Shown one piece after another: positions 17,427-26,130 of a stretch of 64,000 bases of DNA; the stretch's first letter is position 1; every line of letters starts with the position of its first letter. The position numbers and the translations under genes were made by a program. A model generated the notes under the pieces. That model worked only from the letters and a program-made list of their open reading frames with translations, searched no databases and was not told the origin of the DNA. Source of the stretch: Gammaproteobacteria bacterium (GTDB lineage: Bacteria > Pseudomonadota > Gammaproteobacteria > Steroidobacterales > Woeseiaceae); contig JAOTYE010000002.1 in assembly GCA_029862045.1 (NCBI GenBank), forward strand, positions 1 to 64,000, given 5' to 3'.

Positions 17427-19032
17427 CTACCTAGCGCTTGCGGGCCTTCTCGTTGCTTGTACGGAGCAACCCGACGCGGTTCAGCAGACCCTCGATGTCG
17501 TGATTGGCGGCGGCACCGTTTACAGTGGCGTCGACGAAGACCCGGTCATTGCTGATGTGGGTATTGTAGGCGATCGTATCGTCGCGGTCGGCAATCTAAG
17601 GGATCACCCGGCCGACTTGCGGCTCGATGTCACGGGGCTTGCGGTCTCGCCAGGGTTCATCGACATACATAGCCATGCGCTCAGGCCGAATGAATCGAGA
17701 AGCGGCATCTATCTTTGGCCGGATGCCGAAAACCTGATTCGCCAGGGTGTGACGAGCGTGATCGGTGGTCCTGACGGTTGGTCGCCGTTACCGATCGAAG
17801 ACGACTTCACGAAGCTCGAAGCCAACCCGGCCGCCGTCAACTTCGGCACGTTTGTTGGCCATGGCACGATTCGCGAACTCGTGATGGGCTTTGAGGATCG
17901 ACCCGCCAGCGACGAAGAACTGCAGCAGATGCGCGACGAAGTTGAAAAGGCGATGCGAAGCGGTGCGTTTGGTCTGTCCTCGGGACTCTTATATGCGCCC
18001 GGTCGCTTCGCGCCGGCCGAAGAAGTGATCGAACTTGCCAAGGTCGTCGCGCCTTATGGCGGTATTTACATCAGCCATATGCGCAACGAGGCGCTGCGTG
18101 TGCTGGAGTCAATAGAGGAAACGATTCGTATCGGCGAAGAGGCAGGCATTCCGGCACAGATCACACATCACAAAGTCATGGGCGCGCCGATGTGGGGAAG
18201 CTCGACGAAAACGCTTGCGCACGTCGATGCCGCTATCGCACGAGGCGTCGACGTCTCAAGTGATCAGTACCCGTACCCGGCATCGTCGACCGGTTTGCCG
18301 GCGGTGTTTCCGCGCTGGAGCCTTGCCGGTGGTAGCGACGCGCTCAAGGCAAGACTGGACGACCCGGAGCAGCGCGCGAAGGTCAAAGAAGGCATTGTCT
18401 ACGCGATGATCAATGAACGTGGTGGCAACGACCCGTCCAAAGTGGCGTTAGCCAATTGCTCGTGGGACCCGTCGCTAAATGGACTCAGCCTGGCCGACGT
18501 GCTGCGGCAGCGGGAAATCGAGGTCAACATCGACAACGCGGCCGAACTCATCATGGACCTGCAATATGCCGGTGGCTGCATTTGCGTTTATCACGCGATG
18601 TCTATCGACGATGTCGAACGCATCATGCAGCACCCGAAGACGATGATCGCCTCGGACGGCGGCATCATGGCGCCGGGCAATCTGCGGCCCCATCCACGCT
18701 ATTACGGGACCAACGCGAAGGTTCTCGGCCATTACGTCAGGGAACGCGGCATCCTGTCGTTATCGACAGCCATACACAAGATGACCCGCATGCCGGCCGA
18801 TAGAATCAACTTAGCTGACCGCGGCCGGATCGAAGTCGGCGCGATGGCCGATATCGCCGTATTCGACCCTGCTGCAATCATCGACAAAGCAACGTTCGAG
18901 GATCCGCATCAATACGCGGAGGGCGTGCATCATGTCCTGGTCAACGGGCAGGCGGTGTTGCTAAACAAGGAAATGACCGGCACGAGGCCGGGCAGGGTAC
19001 TCAGGTCTCCGGCGGCCCGGCCTGCAACATGA
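17413..19032 (+). CDS. D-aminoacylase / N-acyl-D-amino-acid deacylase family lipoprotein
   Basis: A 539-residue amidohydrolase. ATG 17413 gives a lipobox signal, LALAGLLVACTEQ, so it is probably a membrane-anchored periplasmic enzyme. The metal-binding motif FIDIHSHA is near residue 85, YISHMRNE with the metal-bridging His near 223, and IASDGGIMAPG near 415 carries the catalytic Asp. FVGHGTIRE and the C-terminal GRIEVGAMADIAVFDP are typical of D-aminoacylases, which release D-amino acids from N-acyl or peptide forms. It overlaps the carrier gene by 14 bases, and its last 32 bases overlap the convergent carboxypeptidase gene. Confidence 0.9.
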   Translation: MRWSSYLALAGLLVACTEQPDAVQQTLDVVIGGGTVYSGVDEDPVIADVGIVGDRIVAVGNLRDHPADLRLDVTGLAVSPGFIDIHSHALRPNESRSGIYLWPDAENLIRQGVTSVIGGPDGWSPLPIEDDFTKLEANPAAVNFGTFVGHGTIRELVMGFEDRPASDEELQQMRDEVEKAMRSGAFGLSSGLLYAPGRFAPAEEVIELAKVVAPYGGIYISHMRNEALRVLESIEETIRIGEEAGIPAQITHHKVMGAPMWGSSTKTLAHVDAAIARGVDVSSDQYPYPASSTGLPAVFPRWSLAGGSDALKARLDDPEQRAKVKEGIVYAMINERGGNDPSKVALANCSWDPSLNGLSLADVLRQREIEVNIDNAAELIMDLQYAGGCICVYHAMSIDDVERIMQHPKTMIASDGGIMAPGNLRPHPRYYGTNAKVLGHYVRERGILSLSTAIHKMTRMPADRINLADRGRIEVGAMADIAVFDPAAIIDKATFEDPHQYAEGVHHVLVNGQAVLLNKEMTGTRPGRVLRSPAARPAT

Positions 19033-20173
19033 TCCGCATCATCTCTTCCGCAAACACGGGCGTGTACTTACGCACCTTGTCACGATCGGCCTCGTCACCG
19101 ATTTCATAGGTAATCGCGGGAATGCCGTAGCGGCTGAAGAAGTAGTTCTTCGTGTTATCCAGGCCCGAAGGTGAGCGTGGATCATGAGTGAACTCGTAAT
19201 CGCTAATGCGTTTACCTACGGCTGTCATCCAACTCGTAGCAAACTGCGGCGGATTCGTATTGTCTTCGGGCACTTGCGTATAAAAGACCATCGTCGGCGT
19301 CATCTTGGTCGCATGAAAATCGAGCATCAGCCGCGGCTTCATCCCTAGCTCGTCCACGCCAGCCATCAGCCTGGCCACACTCTGCGTTTCAGGCTGCGTA
19401 AACGGCCCCCAGTCACGATTGAGATCGACACGGCCGGCGTTGTGCCGCGAATGTCCGTTTGCGACACCGTCGGGGTTGACGAGTGGCACTATGAGCAGCG
19501 TAAACCGTTCACGAAACTCCCTGGCAAGCTCAGTATCGCCGAGCAGTACGTCGACAAACTCACGCATCGCCAGCGCGCCAGGCACTTCAGCTGGATGCTG
19601 CCGCCCAAGCAACACCACAACCTCGGGCTTGTTCGCGGTTCTAACCAGATGAATTGGCCGGTTCTGAACGCTCTTGCCGATGACCGAGGTTCGAATTTCC
19701 TCGTGCGACGCCAATTCCTCGAGCCATTGATCGTAAAAAGTTTGCGTGATCAGTTCCTGTGCAGAAACCCACGTTCCGGATTCATCGACGGTGACGGCGA
19801 GCTTCATGGATTTCCCAATCCAACTTCGCTTGACAACGTCGTCATCTGCGCGGGTCCACGTCCGGCCATCTTTACTGATTTTCGGCCAGTAACGGGCATA
19901 AGCGTCAGGGAAACGTAACTTGATCCTGATATCACGAGTCTCTTCCGCCGTGATGCGGAAAGAAAACCACGAGAAAGCGCCATCGACTTTGTTGTCTTCG
20001 CGTCGAAACGTCAGCTCGACGGTGTTGTCTGCTTTGAACTTGCACTTGTCGAGGTCGCCACTGTCATGCTGCGCGTCGATAGCAAAGTGGTCGTTCGCAC
20101 AAAATGGTTCTTCCGCCGCAGCTGCGCAGGCGGAGAGGATTATTGCGTTAACGAGGATCAGTCGAGCAATCAC
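19001..20173 (-). CDS. Exported M14-family zinc carboxypeptidase
   Basis: A 390-residue protein with a signal peptide (IARLILVNAIILSACAAAA; a Cys at 16 leaves a lipoprotein possible). It has an N-terminal beta-sandwich of about 130 residues and a C-terminal M14 domain. GRQHPAEVPGA gives the HxxE zinc ligands near residue 192, NAGRVDLNRDW carries the substrate-binding Asn-Arg, and LDFHAT is the third ligand. ITYEIGDE contains the general-base Glu near 357. The two-domain layout matches the cytosolic-carboxypeptidase-like / AGBL-like M14 subgroup (M14_6/M14B). The role is trimming C-terminal residues of peptides outside the cytoplasm. It is convergent with the D-aminoacylase gene. Confidence 0.9.
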   Translation of the reverse strand: MIARLILVNAIILSACAAAAEEPFCANDHFAIDAQHDSGDLDKCKFKADNTVELTFRREDNKVDGAFSWFSFRITAEETRDIRIKLRFPDAYARYWPKISKDGRTWTRADDDVVKRSWIGKSMKLAVTVDESGTWVSAQELITQTFYDQWLEELASHEEIRTSVIGKSVQNRPIHLVRTANKPEVVVLLGRQHPAEVPGALAMREFVDVLLGDTELAREFRERFTLLIVPLVNPDGVANGHSRHNAGRVDLNRDWGPFTQPETQSVARLMAGVDELGMKPRLMLDFHATKMTPTMVFYTQVPEDNTNPPQFATSWMTAVGKRISDYEFTHDPRSPSGLDNTKNYFFSRYGIPAITYEIGDEADRDKVRKYTPVFAEEMMRIMLQAGPPET

Positions 20174-20218
20174 GTCGAGTTCCGATGATTTCTTGCCGGG
20201 AATGATACATTAGCTGCC

Positions 20219-22057
20219 ATGCAGAAGGCGGCAAACAACAGACTGCTCTGGACACTATTGTCGATTGTTGTACTCGCGAGCTTTCTGGTATCGCTGATCC
20301 AAAGTTCGGGCGGGCGCGTACAGGTTCTGGATGTCAAAATTCCGACACAGAATGGTCAGTGGCTGGTCGCCGATTTGTTCAAACCAAGGTCGGCAACGAG
20401 TGACAACCCGGCGCCGCTGGTCGTGGTCGTGCCGGGCTTTCAGCGCTCAAAAGAGGCCCTGTCCAACGTTGCGATCGAGCTTGCCCGGCGCGGCATCGTA
20501 GCAATTTCCATCGATCCGTATGCGCAGGGTGGCTCGAGTGCGTCGATGAGCCGGCGCGCAGCAACGACAGAAGGTTACGGCATGTTTGCGATTGTTGATT
20601 ACGCTGCGAACACCTCGAACCTGAATTACATCGACAAATCCCGTGTCGGGGCGACCGGGCATTCGGCTGGCGGTAATGCTGCGATACGCGGCGCCAATTA
20701 CTTTGGCAAGCAAGCGCGGGAAAGGGGAGAGCCCAGCAAGCTCCATTCGGTGTTCGTCTCGGGCTATGTGCTAACCCTGACGGATGAAGTATTAAAAGAT
20801 GTTCGTTCCAACGTCGGGATGAGTTATGCCTATTACGATGAGGGGGCGTATCGCAATGAGCTCAAGAACGGCGACATGCGTCGCGCACCTGAGGCGCTGC
20901 GGCTCGTCAATTCGGGTCGCACGCCGGGCGAGCCCGGCATCGAGGAAGTGAGCCTCGGTCAGTACTATGGCGACGCAGAGCGGAGAAACCTCCGTGTCGT
21001 GTTCAATGAAAGAATCCTGCATCCGTTTCAGCCTTATGTCGTCGAAGCGACTGCTAATCAGATCGAGTACTTCGAAAGGGTCTTTGAGATCGACAGTGGC
21101 CTGTCGAGTCGCGACCAGGTCTGGTACTGGAAGGAATTGCTGAGTCTCATCTCCCTGATCGCGGCAGTTGTGCTGCTGGTGCCAATGGGCCGGCTTCTGC
21201 TGGAGATTCCGGTCTTTCAATCGCTGGTTCACCCGATTCCCCAAGCGCTACCACGACCGCAAGGCAACGGCAGGGTGCTGTTCTGGAGCTTGTTCGCGAT
21301 TGGCGCGCTCATCGCGTGCTTTTCGTACATTCCGATGGCCGAGTTGTCACAAAAACTATTCGTGGCTGCTTCCACGCGGGAGCAGACCTGGTTTTTCCCA
21401 CAACGCATGAACAATGCGGTGATGATGTGGGCAGTCCTTAACGGACTCGTCGGCTTTCTGATTTTCTGGCTCAGCTATCGCTTCCACGGCAAGCAACACG
21501 GCGTGGTGTCCGGCATGTGGGGAGCGAAAATCAATCGATCGGAGCTCGTGCGGACGTTTTGGCTCGCTTTCACGTTGTTCGTCTTCTACTTTCTGTTGCT
21601 GTTCACGGTGTACTACGTTTTTCACGTCGACTACCGCTTCCTGTTCATGGGTGTACGAATCTTTCGGCCGGTCGAACTGCTATTGCTCGTGGTGTATGCG
21701 CCGTTCTTCTTTGTCTTCTTTCTTTCCAGTTCTCTGCGGGTTAACGGCGCGATGCGAACGGAAGGGCAGGCGGAATGGAAGAGCATGCTTATCGCCGGTA
21801 TTGGCAACTCACTGGGTCTCTTGCTGATCGTGGTTGTGCAGTACGTGACGTTCGCGATGACCGGCACCGTTTACTGGACCGATGGCTGGCTGTACGTCAA
21901 TCTGCTGTTCGCGGTCGTGCCAATGATGTTTGTCCTGCCGTACTTCAATCGATACTTTTTTGGGATGACGGGCAGGATCTATCTCGGGCCGATGGTCACA
22001 TGCCTCGTATTCATTATGATTCTGCTGACCAATACGGTCGTCTATCTGCCAATCTAG
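20219..22057 (+). CDS. Membrane protein with N-terminal alpha/beta-hydrolase domain
   Basis: This is a 612-residue protein. A first membrane segment (residues 9-27) precedes a hydrolase of the dienelactone/Abhydrolase_5 type facing the periplasm. Its core features are VVVVPGFQRSKE (oxyanion region) and the nucleophile elbow GATGHSAGGNAA near residue 144. From about 300 onward there are about eight membrane segments (LISLIAAVVLLVPMGRLLL and others). The membrane half has no family I know. Hydrolase plus polytopic membrane half suggests an enzyme acting on lipids or peptides at the membrane. It is divergent from the carboxypeptidase gene with 45 bases between them. Confidence 0.85.
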   Translation: MQKAANNRLLWTLLSIVVLASFLVSLIQSSGGRVQVLDVKIPTQNGQWLVADLFKPRSATSDNPAPLVVVVPGFQRSKEALSNVAIELARRGIVAISIDPYAQGGSSASMSRRAATTEGYGMFAIVDYAANTSNLNYIDKSRVGATGHSAGGNAAIRGANYFGKQARERGEPSKLHSVFVSGYVLTLTDEVLKDVRSNVGMSYAYYDEGAYRNELKNGDMRRAPEALRLVNSGRTPGEPGIEEVSLGQYYGDAERRNLRVVFNERILHPFQPYVVEATANQIEYFERVFEIDSGLSSRDQVWYWKELLSLISLIAAVVLLVPMGRLLLEIPVFQSLVHPIPQALPRPQGNGRVLFWSLFAIGALIACFSYIPMAELSQKLFVAASTREQTWFFPQRMNNAVMMWAVLNGLVGFLIFWLSYRFHGKQHGVVSGMWGAKINRSELVRTFWLAFTLFVFYFLLLFTVYYVFHVDYRFLFMGVRIFRPVELLLLVVYAPFFFVFFLSSSLRVNGAMRTEGQAEWKSMLIAGIGNSLGLLLIVVVQYVTFAMTGTVYWTDGWLYVNLLFAVVPMMFVLPYFNRYFFGMTGRIYLGPMVTCLVFIMILLTNTVVYLPI

Positions 22058-22286
22058 CGATAATGCTAATCGTGGCAGGCGCATATCGCGATTTAGGGAC
22101 AGAAAGCCCTTTTATTTGGCTCGACATCTGTTACAGTCCGCTCCGTCCTGGCGCACATCGGTCTGCGCCAATCCCTCCGGCACCGCAATTCCGCGCTCTC
22201 GGAGTCACTAAATAGAATTCCAGTCTGGGCCGAACCGTGCATGTCTACATCGTGCTGCGGGTCAGACGTATTCGGAGTACCACTCA

Positions 22287-23567
22287 ATGTTATTTAATCA
22301 ACTCGGCCTGTCGGCCGAATTGCTGCGTGCAGTCGAAAAACAGGGTTACCGTGAGGCGACCCCGATCCAGCACAAAGCAATACCCCTTATTCTCGAAGGC
22401 CGCGATATCCTGGCCAGTGCCCAAACCGGTACCGGCAAGACAGCGGGCTTCACGCTGCCGTTGCTACAGCGGCTGCAGTCATCCAGGTCCGGCAAACGCC
22501 GCGTACGTGCACTGATTCTGGTGCCGACGCGTGAACTCGCTGCCCAGGTAGCTGAAAGTGTCAGAAACTACGGCTGCTTCCTGCCGCTTCGATCGATGCA
22601 GATCTATGGTGGTGTCAGCATTCGTCCGCAGATTTCCCGGCTGCGCGAAGGCGTCGACATCGTCGTCGCAACACCCGGTCGCCTGCTCGATCACGTGCAA
22701 CAGAAAACGATAGATCTTGGTGCGATTGAAATTCTCGTTCTCGACGAAGCGGATCGCATGCTCGACATGGGATTTATCCGTGACATTCGAAAAATTCTCA
22801 AACTGATTCCAGCCGAGCGTCAGAATCTGCTGTTTTCGGCCACGTTTTCCAAAGAGATTCGCGATCTTGCGGCGAACCTGTTGAACAGTCCTGCCGAGAT
22901 TGAGGTCGCGCCACGCAACACGACAGTAGAACGCGTCAGCCAGCTTGTGCATCCAGTCGATAAGCGTCGCAAGCGTGAACTTCTGTCACACCGGATCGGC
23001 AAAGAGAACTGGCGCCAGGTGCTCGTCTTTACGCGTACCAAACATGGTGCGAACCGCCTTGCACAACAATTATGTGACGATGGTCTGCGTGCGGTCGCGA
23101 TTCATGGCAACAAGTCACAGGGTGCACGCACGAAAGCGCTCAGCGACTTCAAAGCCGGTAAGGTCAGAATTCTGGTCGCAACGGATATCGCAGCACGCGG
23201 GCTGGACATCGACAAACTCCCGCATGTTGTGAATTATGAACTACCGCATGTTCCCGAGGATTACGTGCATCGCATTGGCCGCACGGCCCGTGCGGGCCTG
23301 GACGGACACGCGGTCTCACTGGTGTGCGTCGACGAAGCGAAGCTGCTACGTGACATCGAGCAACTCCTGAAACGTGACATCGAAAAAGAAATCCTTCCGG
23401 GCTATGAGCCGGATCCACGCATCAAGGCAGAGCCCGTCCAAAGAGGGCGTCAGCAACGTTCAAATCCGCAACGCAGCAATCCTCGCAAAAAGCAGCGCAG
23501 TGGTGCGCCGAATGCGCGTGGCGGCAAGCGTCATGGCTCGTCCGGGCGCGGCAGACGCGCAAGCTAA
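22287..23567 (+). CDS. rhlE: DEAD-box ATP-dependent RNA helicase RhlE
   Basis: A 426-residue helicase with all DEAD-box motifs in order: Q motif [14 protein letters not shown], Walker A AQTGTGKT near residue 46, [20 protein letters not shown] ([13 protein letters not shown]), SAT (LFSATFS), [12 protein letters not shown] and HRIGRTAR. The basic C-terminal tail is rich in Arg, Gly and Ser, as expected for RhlE, which unwinds structured RNA in ribosome assembly and RNA decay. A 229-base gap lies upstream without a recognisable gene; such helicases often have long 5' leaders. Confidence 0.95.
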   Translation: MLFNQLGLSAELLRAVEKQGYREATPIQHKAIPLILEGRDILASAQTGTGKTAGFTLPLLQRLQSSRSGKRRVRALILVPTRELAAQVAESVRNYGCFLPLRSMQIYGGVSIRPQISRLREGVDIVVATPGRLLDHVQQKTIDLGAIEILVLDEADRMLDMGFIRDIRKILKLIPAERQNLLFSATFSKEIRDLAANLLNSPAEIEVAPRNTTVERVSQLVHPVDKRRKRELLSHRIGKENWRQVLVFTRTKHGANRLAQQLCDDGLRAVAIHGNKSQGARTKALSDFKAGKVRILVATDIAARGLDIDKLPHVVNYELPHVPEDYVHRIGRTARAGLDGHAVSLVCVDEAKLLRDIEQLLKRDIEKEILPGYEPDPRIKAEPVQRGRQQRSNPQRSNPRKKQRSGAPNARGGKRHGSSGRGRRAS

Positions 23568-23618
23568 TAGCAGGAAAGCGCGGCGACCGAAGTGGTCAAG
23601 TCGAGGTGGATTAATCGT

Positions 23619-24350
23619 TCAATTCATTCCCTGAGCGATCAGGTTGAGCCTGGCAGTATCCACGAGACGAACCTGTCGCCGGCAAACGTCGATCAGGCCC
23701 ATGCCGTGCAGTTTTGCGAGTAAACGACTCAAGGTCTCAGCACTGATGCTCAAATAGCTCGCAATGTCTTCGCGCGACATCGGCAAGCGAAAGACTCCGG
23801 GGCTCGACTCAGTTTGTTGCAGCCGCGGGCCGATATTCAATAGGAACGCAGCGATTCGCTGTGTCGCCCCGGCACCTTCTCGATTCGTGAGCTGTTTGGA
23901 GAATTCGCGGCTCATTAGCCGCACTAACTGGCTATGCATACTGTGAATGTCCAGGCTGAGCCTGGCGATGTCACGATACGGGATGACACACACGGAACAG
24001 GGCTGGAGAATCACCGCATTACAACAATGTTGGTCAGGGTAAACCGCATCAAAGCCAAGCAACTCGCCGCGCAGGTGAAAGCCGTGTACGAACTCGTGTC
24101 CACCGGCATCCAGTGTGTAGCTCTTGATGCAGCCCGTGTGCACCGCGTATATAGCCGTGAACCGATCGCCGACCCGAAACAGATGGTTCCCGCAAGGTAG
24201 CACGCCCGTGTGCCTTACGATTGACCGTAAACGCCGCAGATCCGACCCGTCCAGGCCCATCGGCCAGCACAATTCAAAAAGCGAACAAAACCGGCAGGCG
24301 CGACGAAGGGCGCCAAGCACCAGCGGGCTCGTGTCAGCGTGTGCGTGCAA
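23619..24350 (-). CDS. fnr: Fnr-type oxygen-sensing transcription regulator
   Basis: This is a 243-residue Crp/Fnr regulator. The start is TTG 24350, preceded by GAGGAG with 7-base spacing. With this start the cluster cysteines fall at Cys19, Cys22 and Cys28 (CRFCSLFELC), plus Cys121 in SVCVIPYRD, matching the E. coli Fnr positions 20, 23, 29 and 122. The open frame continues to 24470 but that extension has no Fnr counterpart. Residues 180-215 form the helix-turn-helix; AETLSRLL contains the Glu-Ser-Arg that reads Fnr boxes. It should bind a 4Fe-4S cluster and switch on anaerobic genes. A possible Fnr box and a 16-bp palindrome lie upstream. Confidence 0.93.
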   Translation of the reverse strand: MHAHADTSPLVLGALRRACRFCSLFELCWPMGLDGSDLRRLRSIVRHTGVLPCGNHLFRVGDRFTAIYAVHTGCIKSYTLDAGGHEFVHGFHLRGELLGFDAVYPDQHCCNAVILQPCSVCVIPYRDIARLSLDIHSMHSQLVRLMSREFSKQLTNREGAGATQRIAAFLLNIGPRLQQTESSPGVFRLPMSREDIASYLSISAETLSRLLAKLHGMGLIDVCRRQVRLVDTARLNLIAQGMN

Positions 24351-24370
24351 CCGGTAACTCCTCGACCTCC

Positions 24371-24386
24371 CACGTAAGTTTACGTG
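24371..24386. promoter_or_regulatory. 16-bp palindrome in the fnr leader
   Basis: CACGTAA-GT-TTACGTG is a perfect 7-bp inverted repeat with a 2-base centre, 21 bases upstream of the fnr TTG start. It could be an operator for another regulator or a leader hairpin. I do not recognise the motif. Confidence 0.45.
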
Positions 24387-24428
24387 CACCTTGAACGCCC
24401 TAAAATCGTGGAATTTACTTAGCCTGAG

Positions 24429-24442
24429 CTGACAAATGTCAA
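24429..24442. promoter_or_regulatory. Possible Fnr box between fnr and the divergent ABM gene
   Basis: The sequence CTGAC-AAAT-GTCAA reads on the minus strand as TTGAC-ATTT-GTCAG, against the Fnr consensus TTGAT-N4-ATCAA. It lies 79 bases before the fnr start and about 100 bases before the rightward gene, so autoregulation is possible. The match is imperfect (7 of 10 bases). Confidence 0.35.
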
Positions 24443-24544
24443 TGCGGGGGTCGGCTACACGTGCTGACATAACGACTGCGGTGAGTTACACGCGTCAACC
24501 CACCGCAAAGACGCGAGTGTTGCAGCAATGATAAGGAGATAATT

Positions 24545-24856
24545 ATGTTTGTTCGACAGGTCAGTGCGCATTTCAAACCAGGAAAATTTGATCTGCTCAA
24601 CCGACGGCTTGAGGACGACGTCATTCCGCTGCTCAAAAAGCAAAAAGGGTTTCGTGACGAACTATCATTCTTCGATAAAGAAAAAGACGAAGCCTTTGCA
24701 ATGAGCTTCTGGGACAGCCGACAGGACGCTGAAAAATACCACCGCGATATCTATCCCAAGGTATCCAAGAAGATGGAAGATGCTATTGAAGGGTCGCCGA
24801 CGATTCGGTCATTTGAGGTCAATAACTCAACCTGGTACGACATTCACACCGCGTAA
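24545..24856 (+). CDS. Antibiotic-biosynthesis-monooxygenase (ABM)-like small protein
   Basis: A 103-residue cytoplasmic protein with a dimeric alpha-beta barrel pattern: FVRQVSAHFKPGKFDLL at the start, GFRDELSFFDKEKDEAFAMSFW in the middle and a final strand IRSFEV. ABM-fold proteins include haem-degrading monooxygenases, but no catalytic set is evident here, so the function is unassigned. AAGGAGA precedes the ATG with ideal spacing. It is divergent from fnr, shares its control region and is closed by a strong terminator, so it forms a single-gene unit that could respond to oxygen. Confidence 0.82.
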   Translation: MFVRQVSAHFKPGKFDLLNRRLEDDVIPLLKKQKGFRDELSFFDKEKDEAFAMSFWDSRQDAEKYHRDIYPKVSKKMEDAIEGSPTIRSFEVNNSTWYDIHTA

Positions 24857-24874
24857 AAACGGGAATGTCGGAAT

Positions 24875-24905
24875 GGGGCGGCAGCCTTGGCTACCGCCCC
24901 CTTTT
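24875..24905 (+). terminator. Rho-independent terminator of the ABM gene
   Basis: GGGGCGG and AGCC pair with GGCT and CCGCCCC (positions 24875-24900), then CTTTT. The stem starts 18 bases after the stop codon. Confidence 0.88.
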
Positions 24906-24910
24906 ATATA

Positions 24911-24990
24911 CCCAGCGTGAGTTCCTTTTTATCCAGATCTCGCTGGCGGCGAGTCCGAGAGTCCAGTGATGCCCGTCCATCTGCGCGAGC
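24911..24990 (-). pseudogene. Remnant of a second rhomboid-protease gene
   Basis: On the minus strand this stretch holds two separate pieces of the rhomboid gene at 30844-31827. Positions 24914-24945 are identical over 32 bases to 30852-30883 (the C-terminal QRDLDKKELTLG coding end). Positions 24951-24981 match 31159-31189 at 28 of 31 bases (the region around DGHHWTLGL). The roughly 275 bases that separate them in the intact gene are missing, and the two pieces are in different frames, so this is a deletion-scarred copy and not a working gene. Confidence 0.8.
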
Positions 24991-25013
24991 TCTTTATTTG
25001 TGTGCAACCTACG

Positions 25014-26114
25014 CTAGAAATATCCATGTAACTCGATGAAGGCCTCATCACGGTTCTGCGTATCTACCTGTGGCACGCCGTCATAGAGTCGGATTCCGAA
25101 TCGGGCTTGCAGAAATTGTATGGGAGAGTGCTCCCAAACCAAGCTCCAGCGTGACTGGTGATCTTCATCGACATCGTCATCCGGATCAAAGTAGTCGTAG
25201 CTTATTTTCAGATTGTGTCCCTTGCGAAACAACCAGTTGCCCTCGATCAGACTGGCAATGGCATCTTGCTTACCGGAATTTGGCAACTCGTCTTGAATCT
25301 TGTCGATTTCGGCAAGCCACACTATTGGACCGGTTTTCAGCCCAAAAAAAGCATTGTACATTTGTCGATCACCTGCATCGGCGTTGTTCGTGTTGAAGCT
25401 GATGCCAGCCCGCCAGTTCCGTCGGACGTAGTTTGCGAGAAAGCCGATTTGCTTACCGGAATCAGTCTCTGAACCGCCTCCGCTACCGTTAGTTACTGAC
25501 AGAAGCGTAGACCATTGCCCGTTTTCGTAACCGACCTGCACACCTCGATCGGGATTCGTAAAATTTATGCCAGTGACGAGTCGGATGAACGCCGTATCAT
25601 CTTGCAGGCGCAGCCCATATGGAATGTAGAATTGTCCAGCAGCCAAATGAAAATTTCCGCCACGATCTTTCAGTTTGATATAGGCCTCGCGATTAATACT
25701 GGAGCTCGGCGCAATCTGTTGATCGATATACAGGGATAAACGATCCTTGATAATGTTGGCCTCGACGTAAAGAGTGCCACGCGTCACATTAAACTCGCTT
25801 TGCGTTTCGGCGTTCGGGACATCGACGTAGCTGAGGCTGGCACGAAGATCGGCGCCGACTGACAACCATTTCACGACGTCGCCAGTCCAGAACTCGGCAT
25901 TCTCGGCACCGATACGTTTTGCGGATAGCTCCGACTGGGCAAACGCGTTGCCGTATGCATTGCGTTTGCCGCCTCCTGCCGGATGACTGTGACAGGCTGA
26001 GCACTGCAAACCATTAGCCACTGCCAGATAGGGTTCTGCGGCAGCGTGACCTGAAAAGGCCATAACGCCGCAGATCACGAGCGCGGGCCGAAACCGGAAA
26101 GCACTATCAGTCAT
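25014..26114 (-). CDS. Outer-membrane porin-like protein with a haem-c (CxxCH) N-terminus
   Basis: This is a 366-residue exported protein. A signal peptide ends near AAA at residue 26. A single c-type haem motif, Cys38-Ser-Ala-Cys41-His42, lies in a short segment (LQCSACHSHPAGGGKRNAYGNAF). From about 70 onward the sequence has alternating amphipathic strands with aromatic girdles and ends in ELHGYF, the C-terminal Phe of outer-membrane barrels. It contains GNFHLAAGQFYIPYGLR, as in phosphate-selective-porin-like barrels. A haem at the periplasmic mouth of a porin suggests electron passage at the outer membrane. It follows the CX4CH lipoprotein by 16 bases, so the two are probably one operon. 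Confidence 0.82.
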   Translation of the reverse strand: MTDSAFRFRPALVICGVMAFSGHAAAEPYLAVANGLQCSACHSHPAGGGKRNAYGNAFAQSELSAKRIGAENAEFWTGDVVKWLSVGADLRASLSYVDVPNAETQSEFNVTRGTLYVEANIIKDRLSLYIDQQIAPSSSINREAYIKLKDRGGNFHLAAGQFYIPYGLRLQDDTAFIRLVTGINFTNPDRGVQVGYENGQWSTLLSVTNGSGGGSETDSGKQIGFLANYVRRNWRAGISFNTNNADAGDRQMYNAFFGLKTGPIVWLAEIDKIQDELPNSGKQDAIASLIEGNWLFRKGHNLKISYDYFDPDDDVDEDHQSRWSLVWEHSPIQFLQARFGIRLYDGVPQVDTQNRDEAFIELHGYF

Positions 26115-26130
26115 GTATCCGGCCGCAGTT

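Noticed and set aside
24351-24470. Extended N-terminus of the Fnr-type protein from ATG 24470
   Set aside because: A TTG with an excellent ribosome site at 24350 puts the cluster cysteines at the Fnr positions; the extension would move them by 40 residues.
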